The notes under the pieces: generated by a model
Database searches by the model: none
Seen by the model: the letters and a program-made list of their open reading frames with translations, nothing else
Told to the model about the DNA's origin: nothing
In this document: positions 26,079 through 35,381 of the stretch, piece after piece
Position numbering within the stretch: the stretch's first letter is position 1
How the letters are laid out: every line of letters begins with the position of its first letter
NCBI RefSeq assembly: GCF_038396765.1
Contig: NZ_CP150096.1
Location: 291,501 to 355,500 of the forward strand
DNA from: Chitinophaga caseinilytica
Lineage (GTDB): Bacteria > Bacteroidota > Bacteroidia > Chitinophagales > Chitinophagaceae
Direction of reading: 5' to 3'
Length of the DNA stretch: 64,000 bases
Translations under genes and position numbers: made by a program

Positions 26079-27800
26079 ATGAATATCATCGCCCCGATAA
26101 CCCGACTGCTGGACACCGGTTGCACACGCTTTCCGGAGGAAAAGCGTTGCCAGGTGCGGATCATCAATTCCCTTTCATTAGCGATCGGGAGCAGTCTTTT
26201 CATGCTCGGGGTCGTGTATTATTTCATCAGCCGGGCGCCCATCGTTTTCTTCGGCAATACCCTGGCGCTGGTGTGTTTCTGCATCCCGGTGATTTTCAAT
26301 CGTTATGGCAAACTGAAGACCGCCACGCTGCTGCTGGTCGCCTTCCAATCTTTGTGGGCGGTTTATTTCGATTGGCTCCTGGGGCCGGGGGTACTTTTCA
26401 TCATCGCCTGCATGTCGATGATCAGCCTCACTTACCTGACGATAGAAAAACAATCCTGGCAAATCATCGCCGTGGCTACGCTCAGCATCTCCATCGTGTT
26501 CATGGAATGGCATTTGCTGAACGGCAACCCGCCGTACCTGCAACAACCTGAGCCCGTGATCCGCTCCTTGCGGTGGATCAACATCGCATGGCACGTTTTC
26601 ATTCCCCTGCTTTGCATTTACCACTATAAAAAATCATATAACGACCTGCTGAAGGAATTGCTGGCTAAACGGGACGAGCTGGAAAAATCCAACAAGTCGA
26701 GAAAACTATTCCTGCAGGAAACCAGCCACGAAATCCGTAATCCGCTCAATGCCATCTTCGGCATCGTGCAGCTCATGCGCATGGATTTGCAGAACGGCCG
26801 GCCGCCGGAAACGATGGGCAGTTTGGTAGACCATCTGTACGTGGCGAGCTTCAACGTGAAAGACATTATCAACAACGTGCTGGAGCTTTCGCGCATCGAA
26901 TCCGGGCAGCGCGACGAAGCGCATCCGGCCGAAGTGCGCACGCATTCATTCCTCCACAACATCGTCCGCATCTACGAACTGCTGGCACTCACCAAATCCG
27001 TCACCATCCGCCTCAGCATTTCGCCGCGCATGTTGCCCGTGGTGACGACCGATGAAGTGAAGCTGTCGCAGATCCTCAATAACCTTATGACCAACGCCAT
27101 CAAGTTTTCCCCCGGCAACAGCGAAATCCTCGTGGAATGCGGCGTGGCAGGAAAGGAATGGCACATCAGCGTGACGGACCAGGGCGGCGGCATCCCGGAA
27201 GACAAGCAGAAAGTTATTTTCGAGCCGTTCGTGACCGTTAAAAAATCATTCGTGGAAGGGACCGGGCTGGGCCTGCACATCTCCAAATATTTTGCGGAAT
27301 TGCTCGGCGGCCGCATCGAGGTAAATTGTGTGGACGGGGTGAGCACCACTTTCACCATCTCCTTCCCCATCCCAGACGGCGCCACGATCCCCGAACTGAA
27401 GGATGAAACGCCCGGCAGGACGAGCTTCGCGGGCAGCACAGTGCTGGTGGTGGAAGACGACCGGATGAGCCAGATCATCCTGCGCAACTTCCTCCGCGCG
27501 AAAGGCATCCATGTGCTGGCGGCGGATAACGGGAACGAGGGGTTGACGATCGCCCGCGAACAATCGCCCAACCTCATTATCCTCGATTCGCAAATGCCCA
27601 ACATGAACGGCAGCGAAATGCTCGAACACCTGAAAAGCGATCCCCGGCTCCAGCACATCCCCGTGGTGATCGCCAGTGGCGACGCCTACTCCGAATCGGC
27701 CGATAAATTCCGGCTCCAGGGCGCCTGCGATTATGTCGTGAAACCCATCGAACTGACCGCCCTCGGCCATGTTTTGGAGAAACATCTCCAGCATCTGTAA
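26079..27800 (+). CDS. Hybrid sensor histidine kinase with integral-membrane sensor and C-terminal receiver
   Basis: This 573-residue inner-membrane kinase has about six hydrophobic segments in residues 25-190 and no large periplasmic domain, so it probably senses within the membrane. A short coiled coil leads to the HisKA domain with phospho-acceptor H217 (ETSHEIRNPLNAI). The HATPase domain has its N-box (ILNNLMTNAIKFSP) and G-boxes (DQGGGIPED and GTGLGLHISKYF). The receiver domain carries D503 in LIILDSQMPNMNG and the conserved K in VVKPIE. The final phospho-acceptor or output protein is not encoded nearby. The copper ATPase gene follows after 114 bases, but a functional link is only suggested by position. 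Confidence 0.93.
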   Translation: MNIIAPITRLLDTGCTRFPEEKRCQVRIINSLSLAIGSSLFMLGVVYYFISRAPIVFFGNTLALVCFCIPVIFNRYGKLKTATLLLVAFQSLWAVYFDWLLGPGVLFIIACMSMISLTYLTIEKQSWQIIAVATLSISIVFMEWHLLNGNPPYLQQPEPVIRSLRWINIAWHVFIPLLCIYHYKKSYNDLLKELLAKRDELEKSNKSRKLFLQETSHEIRNPLNAIFGIVQLMRMDLQNGRPPETMGSLVDHLYVASFNVKDIINNVLELSRIESGQRDEAHPAEVRTHSFLHNIVRIYELLALTKSVTIRLSISPRMLPVVTTDEVKLSQILNNLMTNAIKFSPGNSEILVECGVAGKEWHISVTDQGGGIPEDKQKVIFEPFVTVKKSFVEGTGLGLHISKYFAELLGGRIEVNCVDGVSTTFTISFPIPDGATIPELKDETPGRTSFAGSTVLVVEDDRMSQIILRNFLRAKGIHVLAADNGNEGLTIAREQSPNLIILDSQMPNMNGSEMLEHLKSDPRLQHIPVVIASGDAYSESADKFRLQGACDYVVKPIELTALGHVLEKHLQHL

Positions 27801-27914
27801 CCTTTCTTTTACAACATTCCGGTTTTCTGTTATACAATTTTGGTAATAGCCAATACTGGCAAGGCATTTGAACATTCATCCCGCAAACTTGTTTTCCATT
27901 CAAACCACCGTACC

Positions 27915-30017
27915 ATGAGCCCTAACGATCCGCACGAGCATCATCACGAGCATCACCATCATCCGGAACCGCATTCCCATCCGCCGCAAGACCACACGCA
28001 CGTCCACCACAACCATCCGCAACCCGCTCCCATGGCCGACCACAGCCAGCACGCAGATCACGGGATGCATGCAGACCATGGAGGGCACGGCGGCCATGAT
28101 CACCACGGCATGATCGCCGATTTCAAGAAAAGGTTCTATGTGACATTGGTGCTCACGGTGCCTGTTTTGCTGCTGTCGTCCATGATCCAGCACTGGCTCG
28201 GCCTGCCATGGCAGTTCCCCGGTTCCGGCAAAATACTTTTCGGGCTGTCGACCCTAATTTTCGTTTACGGCGGCTGGCCTTTCCTCAAAGGCTGGTTCAC
28301 CGAAATGAAATCCCGCAACCCCGGCATGATGACGCTGATCGGGTTCGCCATCACCGTGGCTTACGTCTACAGCACCGCCACCGTGTTCGGACTGGAAGGC
28401 ATGGACTTCTTCTGGGAACTGGCGACGCTGATCCTCATCATGCTGCTGGGTCATTGGATCGAGATGACGTCGGTGGCGGGCGCTTCGCGCGAACTGGAAG
28501 CCCTCGTCAAACTGATGCCTTCCTCCGCCCACATCATCAAAAACGATACGATCTCCGAAATACCGACCGACCAGCTCCAAAAGGGCGACCTCATTCTCGT
28601 GAAACCCGGTGAAAAGATCGCTGCAGACGGTGTCATCACCGAAGGCGAAAGCGCCGTCAACGAATCCATGCTCACGGGAGAATCCAAACCGGCGGAAAAG
28701 AACCCGGGCGATAAAGTGATCGCCGGTTCCATCAACGGCAACGGCGCCCTTCGCATCGAAGTCACCCATGGCAGCAAGGAATCGTACCTGCAACAGGTGA
28801 TCCAATTGGTGAACGAAGCGCAGCAAGACAAATCGCGCACGCAGCTGCTGGCCGACAAAGCCGCGCGCTGGCTCACCGCCATCGCCATCGTGGCGGGGCT
28901 CGCTACGTTTTTCGCGTGGTACCTCACGGGGAGCACGCTGGCGTTCGCCATGGAGCGGATGGTGACGGTGATCGTGATCTGTTGTCCGCATGCGCTGGGG
29001 CTCGCCATTCCGCTGGTGGTGGCCAAATCCACCGCGCTGGCGGCGCGCAACGGGCTGCTTATCCGCAACCGTACCGCTTTCGAAAACGCGCGAAAGATCA
29101 CCACGCTGGTTTTCGATAAAACGGGAACGCTCACGGTTGGCCAATTCGCCGTGGCCCGGTTCGAAGCATTGATCGGCGATGTCACGAAAGAAGAAGTGCT
29201 TCGCCTCGCTTATGCGCTCGAGCAAAGTTCAGAGCATCCCATCGCCACGGGGATCGTGGCGAAAGCGAAAGAGCTGGGCATCAGCGCGGAGCAGGCCGGC
29301 AAGATCACGGCTATCACCGGCAAAGGGATCACGGCGGAACTGAACGGCACCACGATTTCAGTGGTAAGCCCCAACGCGCCGCAAAACCCGCCGGAAAAAA
29401 TCCGCGCCGGCGAAACGCTGGTGTACGTACTCCGTAACGAAACACCCATCGGTTTCATCGCGCTTTCCGACCAGATCCGCCCCGAATCCGCCGAAGCCAT
29501 CCGCACGCTGCACGAACAAAATATCAAAACGGTACTGCTCACCGGCGACAATAAAGTAGTGGCGGAAGACGTAGCGCGCACCCTCGGTATGGACCAGTTC
29601 TTCGCCGAAGTGCTGCCGCACGAAAAACTGGAAAAGATCGCGCAGCTCCAGCAATCCGGCGAGTTCGTTGCCATGACGGGAGACGGTGTGAACGACGCAC
29701 CCGCCCTCGCCAAGGCAGACGTAGGTATCGCCGTGGGCTCCGGCAGCGATGTGGCCGCCGAAACGGCAGACATCATTCTCGTGAACAGCAACCCGAAAGA
29801 CGTGGCCAGCCTCGTACTTTTCGGCAAGGCCACTTACCGGAAAATGGTGCAGAACCTCGCCTGGGCAACGGGTTACAACGTGATCGCCATGCCCCTGGCC
29901 GCAGGGGTACTTTCCGGCGCGGGGATATTGCTCAGTCCCGCCGCGGGCGCCGTGCTCATGAGCATCAGTACCGTGGTGGTAGCCATCAATGCTGGCATGC
30001 TGAAGATCAAATCATAA
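27915..30017 (+). CDS. copB: Copper-transporting P-type ATPase, CopB-like (P1B-3)
   Basis: This 700-residue heavy-metal ATPase exports copper from the cytoplasm. The first 65 residues are a histidine-rich tail with more than 20 His instead of a CxxC metal-binding domain. Transmembrane helices follow, with the metal-gate motif CPH at residues 357-359 (VICCPHALGLAIPLV), diagnostic of the CopB (P1B-3) class. The phosphorylation site is D401 in VFDKTGTLTV, the actuator loop is MLTGESKP and the hinge is MTGDGVNDAPAL. The start at 27915 (MSPNDPHEH) is preferred to an earlier in-frame ATG. Cu(I) versus Cu(II) preference cannot be settled from sequence. Confidence 0.93.
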   Translation: MSPNDPHEHHHEHHHHPEPHSHPPQDHTHVHHNHPQPAPMADHSQHADHGMHADHGGHGGHDHHGMIADFKKRFYVTLVLTVPVLLLSSMIQHWLGLPWQFPGSGKILFGLSTLIFVYGGWPFLKGWFTEMKSRNPGMMTLIGFAITVAYVYSTATVFGLEGMDFFWELATLILIMLLGHWIEMTSVAGASRELEALVKLMPSSAHIIKNDTISEIPTDQLQKGDLILVKPGEKIAADGVITEGESAVNESMLTGESKPAEKNPGDKVIAGSINGNGALRIEVTHGSKESYLQQVIQLVNEAQQDKSRTQLLADKAARWLTAIAIVAGLATFFAWYLTGSTLAFAMERMVTVIVICCPHALGLAIPLVVAKSTALAARNGLLIRNRTAFENARKITTLVFDKTGTLTVGQFAVARFEALIGDVTKEEVLRLAYALEQSSEHPIATGIVAKAKELGISAEQAGKITAITGKGITAELNGTTISVVSPNAPQNPPEKIRAGETLVYVLRNETPIGFIALSDQIRPESAEAIRTLHEQNIKTVLLTGDNKVVAEDVARTLGMDQFFAEVLPHEKLEKIAQLQQSGEFVAMTGDGVNDAPALAKADVGIAVGSGSDVAAETADIILVNSNPKDVASLVLFGKATYRKMVQNLAWATGYNVIAMPLAAGVLSGAGILLSPAAGAVLMSISTVVVAINAGMLKIKS

Positions 30018-30031
30018 CATCCCACCATTAT

Positions 30032-30075
30032 AAAAACAAAAATCCCCCTCGCTGCGAGGGGGATTTTTGTTTTTA
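30032..30075. terminator. Bidirectional terminator between copB and the phosphodiesterase gene
   Basis: AAAAACAAAAATCCCCCTC and its perfect complement flank a GCTGC loop. The stem carries an A-tract on the left and a T-tract on the right, so it can end transcripts of both convergent genes. Confidence 0.9.
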
Positions 30076-30104
30076 TTTTTCACGCAGGATTACGAACATT
30101 CCGT

Positions 30105-31334
30105 TTATTTATCCGCCACCCACCAGCGGTTCACGGTATTTTCCTTCCCTTCCAGCACCACTTTATAAAACTTCGACGGCAGCTCCTTCACATTCACCAC
30201 CGCATGCCCCTGCGCCGCGGGAACTTCGGCCAGCAACTTGTACTCGTCCGTTCCGCCGGTTTTGTAATTATTGGTGGTGGTCACCCAGATTTTCACATTG
30301 CCGCCCGGGTCGGGGTTTATCCAGGAAATATCCAGCACGTCCTGGAAATAATTCACGTTAGCGCGGGCCACGGAAATTTTGCCCGTCAGTGCCACACCGT
30401 CCGATTCGCGGGCCACATGCTGCGGCAGCGGCAGCCCCAGGAACCGCGCGATGGTCGGCATAATGTCTACCACACCGGGGTACGACGTTTTCGCATATAC
30501 GTTCGGTTGTTTGATGTTGGACACGATCCACCCGGAACGCTGGCGGAATGTTTGCCCGCCGTGATGCTTGCCCGATGGCTCGTCGCGGCCATGATCGGTC
30601 GTGATAACGATCATCCATTGTTCCTTGAACTGCTTTTGGCGATATTGCACCGCTTCCCAGATCTTGCCGATCTTTTCGTCCATTTTCCGGATGGCGGAAG
30701 AAAATTCCGGGCTGTCGCCGTACATATGGCCCATATCGTCGGTATATTCGAGGTACACCCAGCTGAGGTCGGGGGCTTGCTGGCGGATGGATTTCGCCGC
30801 TTCTTCGGCCACATGCGCATCTATCCGCTCCATGTACGCCTTTTTACGGTCGTGCGGGAAACGGACGGTATCCAGCTCGAAGCCGTCGTGCCGGATATCG
30901 ATCGCGAGGTTGCCGGTGGCGGGCAGGCGGTCGCCCACGAGCTTGGTCCGGTTATCCTCCCAACTGCTGTAAATGGCAGTTTTCCTTTGGGGGAAGTGGG
31001 ATTTGAACGTCCGGAAGATGGTCCAATATTGATAATTGGGCTCCTTGATATCGTTGTCCCACACATTATGCTTGTTCACCCAGGTACCCGTGAGCACGCT
31101 GTTGTAGCCCACTGCGGAGATGGTCGGGGTTTGGGAATAGCCGCCTTTTTCGCCGCCGACGAAGGCGCGGAGGTAGCTGCCCGACTGGATAATGTGTTTG
31201 AAATGAGGGAGTTCGGCACGTTCGAAGACGTCTGCCGGGATGCCGTCCACAATAATGAAAACGGCTTTGCGGGACTGCGCCTGTACCGCAGCGGATAAGA
31301 GTAGCGCGAAGGTAATAGTCAGGTATTGTTTCAT
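30105..31334 (-). CDS. Secreted alkaline-phosphatase-superfamily phosphodiesterase (nucleotide pyrophosphatase-like)
   Basis: This 409-residue exported enzyme has a signal peptide ending at AVQAQ. The type I phosphodiesterase/nucleotide pyrophosphatase core begins with AVFIIVDGIPADVFE, whose Asp binds zinc. The nucleophile Thr is in QTPTISAVGYNSVLTGT. The second metal site is formed by EYTDDMGHMYGD and by TTDHGRDEPSGKHHGG. It would hydrolyse phosphodiester or pyrophosphate bonds of an external substrate. It is divergent from the beta-propeller gene at 31384, and the 49-base gap contains no clear consensus promoter. Confidence 0.88.
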   Translation of the reverse strand: MKQYLTITFALLLSAAVQAQSRKAVFIIVDGIPADVFERAELPHFKHIIQSGSYLRAFVGGEKGGYSQTPTISAVGYNSVLTGTWVNKHNVWDNDIKEPNYQYWTIFRTFKSHFPQRKTAIYSSWEDNRTKLVGDRLPATGNLAIDIRHDGFELDTVRFPHDRKKAYMERIDAHVAEEAAKSIRQQAPDLSWVYLEYTDDMGHMYGDSPEFSSAIRKMDEKIGKIWEAVQYRQKQFKEQWMIVITTDHGRDEPSGKHHGGQTFRQRSGWIVSNIKQPNVYAKTSYPGVVDIMPTIARFLGLPLPQHVARESDGVALTGKISVARANVNYFQDVLDISWINPDPGGNVKIWVTTTNNYKTGGTDEYKLLAEVPAAQGHAVVNVKELPSKFYKVVLEGKENTVNRWWVADK

Positions 31335-31383
31335 AGTCGATAAAAATACATTTATTAAATTTAAACCCTAATCACTACGTGTT

Positions 31384-32232
31384 ATGAAAATGAAATATGC
31401 CATCCTTAGTCTTTTCCTCGCCGGCGCGCCCTGCGTGGCCGCCCTGGCACAGAAAGCCACGCTGACGAAGCTCTGGTCTACCGACACCACGCTGAAAGTA
31501 CCCGAATCGGTATATTTCGACGGTAAACGCAACGTGCTCTATGTCACCAATATCGACGGCGAGCCCTGGGGGGCAGACGGACAGGGGTTCGTATCCAAAG
31601 TATCTCCCAAAACCGGGAAGATCGAGAACCTCCGCTGGGTAGAGGGGCTGAACGCCCCCAAAGGCATGGGCGTCCATAAAAACCGCCTGTACGTCGCCGA
31701 CCTCGACGCCGTCGTAGTCATCGATATCGATAAAGGCGCGATCGAAAAACGGATCCCCATCGCTGGCGCCACCGGTCTCAACGACGTTACCGTGGCACCC
31801 AACGGCTACGTGTTCGTCACCGATTCCAAACAGAAAACCGTCCATCTCGTAGTACCCACGATCTCCGACGCCTACGTTTCCAAAGGCCTCAAAGGCCCCA
31901 ACGGCATCCTGGCCAGCCCCGCAGGGCTCCTCGTGCTCGACGATAATTCCGTAAACCTCGTCCAGGCCGATAAATCCCTCAAGAAAGTAGCCCCCGCTTC
32001 TTCCGGCGCAGACGGCATCGAACATGTGAAAGGCGACGAATACATCGTTTCCTGCTGGAAAGGCGATGTGTATTACGTTAACATCAAAGACAACACCGCC
32101 GACAAAATCCTCGACACCCAGGCCGAAAAACTCCAGACCGCAGATATCGGGTACGACGCGAGAAAGAAAATCGTTTACATCCCCACCTTCTTCGGCAACC
32201 ACGTCACCGCCTATCAACTCACCATCAACTAA
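31384..32232 (+). CDS. Exported SMP-30/NHL-type beta-propeller protein
   Basis: This 282-residue protein has a signal peptide (ILSLFLAGAPCVAALAQ) followed by a six-bladed propeller of the SMP-30/gluconolactonase/NHL kind. Repeating blade patterns are visible: NVLYVTNIDG, NRLYVADLDAVVVIDID and GYVFVTDSKQKTVHLV. Lactonase activity of SMP-30 needs specific metal ligands that I cannot assign, so a binding or scaffold role is equally possible. It is followed by a hairpin and then by the propeller-type histidine kinase, 53 bases downstream. Confidence 0.8.
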   Translation: MKMKYAILSLFLAGAPCVAALAQKATLTKLWSTDTTLKVPESVYFDGKRNVLYVTNIDGEPWGADGQGFVSKVSPKTGKIENLRWVEGLNAPKGMGVHKNRLYVADLDAVVVIDIDKGAIEKRIPIAGATGLNDVTVAPNGYVFVTDSKQKTVHLVVPTISDAYVSKGLKGPNGILASPAGLLVLDDNSVNLVQADKSLKKVAPASSGADGIEHVKGDEYIVSCWKGDVYYVNIKDNTADKILDTQAEKLQTADIGYDARKKIVYIPTFFGNHVTAYQLTIN

Positions 32233-32240
32233 TCCATACA

Positions 32241-32275
32241 CTGCCGGAAAGTAAACAACCGCTTTCCGGCAGTTA
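32241..32275 (+). terminator. Hairpin between the propeller protein and the kinase, possible terminator or attenuator
   Basis: An 11-bp perfect stem (CTGCCGGAAAG at 32241-32251 with CTTTCCGGCAG at 32262-32272) is followed only by TTATTT. The stem ends 13 bases before the kinase ATG at 32286, so it could be a weak terminator, or it could mask or organise the ribosome-binding region of the kinase. Confidence 0.6.
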
Positions 32276-32285
32276 TTTCACCTGC

Positions 32286-35200
32286 ATGAAGTATCTGTAC
32301 CTGCTCGCACTCCTGATCTCCGTCTACACCGTTAAAGCACAGTCTTCGCGGCAGGCCTACGTCTTCTCCCATCTTTCCATCCAGAACGGCCTCACCGGCA
32401 ACCACGTTTCCGCAGTGCTGCAGGATAAAAAAGGGTTCATCTGGATCGCCAGCAACGCACTCCAGCGGTTCGACGGCGAAAACTACATTACCATCACCCA
32501 GTTCGACCGGCTGCCCGGTTCCATTTTCTACGACGACATCGCGCTGTACGAAGACCGCCAGGGCCGCATCTGGATCGGCGCGCCAGACAATATCCGGATT
32601 TACGATCCCGTTACTTCCCGCATTTCCACCGTTCCCATCGAAGCCGGCCTCACGCCCGGTTCGGAAATCGGATGCTATACTTTTCTGCAAGACCATAAAG
32701 GACGGCTGTGGATGACGGCCGATGCGGGACTACTGCAATACGACGCTGCGCTCCACCGCTTCCGCCGGCCCACCGAAATCCCCGACAGTATCAGTAAAAA
32801 AATGCATTCCGGCATCATGGAAGACGCATATGGAAGGCTCTGGGTCAGCGGAACCAAAGAAATGTACATGGTGTCCCAGGACCGCCGCCAGGTTTTCAGT
32901 TCCTACAACAATCCGCACCACTATCCCCTGCTCGATATCCAGACGAGCGTGAAAGAAATGCTGGAAGACAACCGCGGGCGCATCTGGGCCGCTACGCGCG
33001 GTACCAACGAACTGCTGTGCTGGCCGCCCGACAGCAGCGGCATGCGGCGCTTCCAGTTCCATTATGGCGGTACCGAGCCCGACCAGGTGTACGAGCTCGC
33101 GGAAGACCATCACGGTAATATCTGGGCGGGCATGAAAACCAACGGCCTGTTCCGGTACACCGATGCGCAGGGGAAGTTCTCCCTGCACATCGCGCCCTCG
33201 AAATCGCCGCTGGGCCTGCATCTCAACTATGAAACCAATTGCCTGCTTCCCGACCGCGACGGCCATCTGTGGGTCGGGACAGACGTGGGCGTCAATATAT
33301 TAAGCCTTCATAACGAAGGTTTCACCCGCATCGATCCGCCGGCGCCACAAATTTCCGGCGCGGAAATGACGGGATTGCTGAAGGGGAAGAACGGAGATGT
33401 GTACATGGCTTACTGGGGCGCGGGGTTCTCCCATCTGCGGCCCGACCTCACGCCCGTGAAACACTACACCCACGGCCCCGGCGGCATCCCGGAAGACAGG
33501 AACCTCGTCTGGAGCCTCGCCGAGCTCCCCTCCGGGAAAGTGCTCATAGGCCAGGAAAATGGGATGGTCTCAGAATACGATCCGCAAACGCAGCGGTTCA
33601 AACATCATCGTCCCCCGCAATTGCACGACCAGACCGTGCTCACGATGTGGCCCGAAAACGATACCACCGTCTGGACAGGCCTCTACAAATTCGGTTTGGC
33701 CAAATGGGACCCGCGATCCGGGAAAGTCACCAATTACCCGCAGCTCATGGGTTTCATCCATCGGAATACGGCGATAACGGCCATCGTTCCCGGTGGCGAC
33801 AGCCTCCTGTGGCTGGGGTCCAGCCGCGGCGGGGTTTTGCGCTTCCGGAAATCGGACGGGCAGGTTACGTCTGCGGTGATGTTCATGCGCGGAACGGATA
33901 CCGTCCGCAACGTAACGGCGCTGCAACGGGTCAACGATACTACCTTGCTGGCAGGTACCGATCATGGCGTTTATTTCTATTTTCCCGCTTCCGGGCGATG
34001 GGAAACCCTGGTGATCAACAACCGCCAGTTCGACGAATGGATCCTGTCCATAGCGCCGGCCGGCAACGACCGGTTCTGGCTCACCACGCCCGCCGGGTTC
34101 TACCGGCTGAACAGTCCTACCCGAACGATTTCCACGTTCGAGCAAAACAACGACATCATCACCGATCCCCGGAAAGTGCGGCGCTGCATCATTAACCTGG
34201 CAGACGGGCGGCTGCTTGTGGGCGCATCCGATCATGCCGTGGCGTTCCTTCCCGAAAACCTGGAAGTACGGCCACCGCCTTCCGACGTGACGATCGTGGG
34301 GTTCCGGGTGCTGAATCAGGCGATCATCGTCGATTCCGCGCTGTTTTTCAACAAGCCGGTGTATTTGAAGCATCATGAAAATTTCCTGGGGATCGATTTC
34401 AAATCGCTGCAATACCATGGGGAAAAACTGCAATATTTTTACCAGCTGGAAGGGTTGGACAAAGATTGGGTGCCGGCGGAAAACGTACTGTCTGCCCGAT
34501 ATACCAAACTGCCGCCGGGCGAGTACACTTTCCGGGTGAAGAGCATGAACACGGCCGGGATTTTCTCGCGCAATACCACTTCCCTGAAGATCGTGATCAG
34601 GCCGGCGTTCTGGCAAACGGGATGGTTCCGGACCTTGCTGATCCTGCTGGCTGCCGGTTTGGTGTATGGATATTTCCGGTTCAGGATGTATTTGGTGAAG
34701 AAGGAAGCCCGTAGCAGGGCGGCTTTCCGGGAGGAGTTGTCGCAGCTGGAAATGAAGGCGCTCCGCGCGCAAATGAACCCGCATTTCATCTTCAACGCCC
34801 TCAACTCGATCCAGACATTCATGCTGAAAAACGAGACAGACACGGCGCTGGCGTACCTCAGCCGCTTCGCAAAGCTCATCCGCAATGTGCTCGACCACTC
34901 GCAGTTGAACAACATTTCCATCACGCGGGAAACGGAAATGCTGGAAAATTATCTGGAACTGGAGCGCCTCCGCCTCGACGGGCGCTTCGATTACACCATC
35001 ACGATCGATCCCGACCTCGAGCCCGACTTCGCCGAGATCCCCGCCATGGTGCTGCAACCTTTCGTCGAAAATGCTATCTGGCACGGGCTCCAACATAAAG
35101 ACGAACACGGCCACCTCCACATCCGCTTCACCCGCGAAGGCCAGCAGGTACATTGCGTGATCGAAGACGACGGTATCGGCCGCGAAGCCGCCACGGCACT

Positions 35201-35381
35201 GAAGCAACACACCCATCCCGCACACGTCTCGCGGGGCCTCCAGATAACAAAAGACCGGCTGCAGATTTACAACAGCCGGTACAATATGGATGCGTCTTTC
35301 GACATCGATGATCTGAAAAATGAGAACGGACAACCTGCCGGAACGCGGGTGAACCTCTGGTTCCCGCTCACGGAAGATTAA
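32286..35381 (+). CDS. Two-component regulator propeller sensor histidine kinase (LytS/His_kinase type)
   Basis: This 1031-residue membrane sensor kinase has a signal peptide followed by about 700 residues of ligand-binding Reg_prop propeller repeats (for example GFIWIASNALQRFD, GRIWIGAPDN and GHLWVGTDVGVN). A Y_Y_Y domain follows (GLDKDWVPAENVLSARYTKL), with a single transmembrane helix around residue 780 (LLILLAAGLVYGYFRF). The cytoplasmic kinase is of the LytS class, with H833 in MNPHFIFNALNSIQTF and a HATPase N-box (LQPFVENAIWHGLQ). Such kinases normally pair with a LytTR response regulator, but none is adjacent. The stop codon overlaps that of the convergent MBL gene. Confidence 0.93.
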   Translation: MKYLYLLALLISVYTVKAQSSRQAYVFSHLSIQNGLTGNHVSAVLQDKKGFIWIASNALQRFDGENYITITQFDRLPGSIFYDDIALYEDRQGRIWIGAPDNIRIYDPVTSRISTVPIEAGLTPGSEIGCYTFLQDHKGRLWMTADAGLLQYDAALHRFRRPTEIPDSISKKMHSGIMEDAYGRLWVSGTKEMYMVSQDRRQVFSSYNNPHHYPLLDIQTSVKEMLEDNRGRIWAATRGTNELLCWPPDSSGMRRFQFHYGGTEPDQVYELAEDHHGNIWAGMKTNGLFRYTDAQGKFSLHIAPSKSPLGLHLNYETNCLLPDRDGHLWVGTDVGVNILSLHNEGFTRIDPPAPQISGAEMTGLLKGKNGDVYMAYWGAGFSHLRPDLTPVKHYTHGPGGIPEDRNLVWSLAELPSGKVLIGQENGMVSEYDPQTQRFKHHRPPQLHDQTVLTMWPENDTTVWTGLYKFGLAKWDPRSGKVTNYPQLMGFIHRNTAITAIVPGGDSLLWLGSSRGGVLRFRKSDGQVTSAVMFMRGTDTVRNVTALQRVNDTTLLAGTDHGVYFYFPASGRWETLVINNRQFDEWILSIAPAGNDRFWLTTPAGFYRLNSPTRTISTFEQNNDIITDPRKVRRCIINLADGRLLVGASDHAVAFLPENLEVRPPPSDVTIVGFRVLNQAIIVDSALFFNKPVYLKHHENFLGIDFKSLQYHGEKLQYFYQLEGLDKDWVPAENVLSARYTKLPPGEYTFRVKSMNTAGIFSRNTTSLKIVIRPAFWQTGWFRTLLILLAAGLVYGYFRFRMYLVKKEARSRAAFREELSQLEMKALRAQMNPHFIFNALNSIQTFMLKNETDTALAYLSRFAKLIRNVLDHSQLNNISITRETEMLENYLELERLRLDGRFDYTITIDPDLEPDFAEIPAMVLQPFVENAIWHGLQHKDEHGHLHIRFTREGQQVHCVIEDDGIGREAATALKQHTHPAHVSRGLQITKDRLQIYNSRYNMDASFDIDDLKNENGQPAGTRVNLWFPLTED

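Noticed and set aside
33570..35333. Minus-strand frame of 587 codons opposite the propeller kinase
   Set aside because: The plus-strand kinase has complete domain motifs. The antisense product is rich in His, Gln and Arg without pattern.
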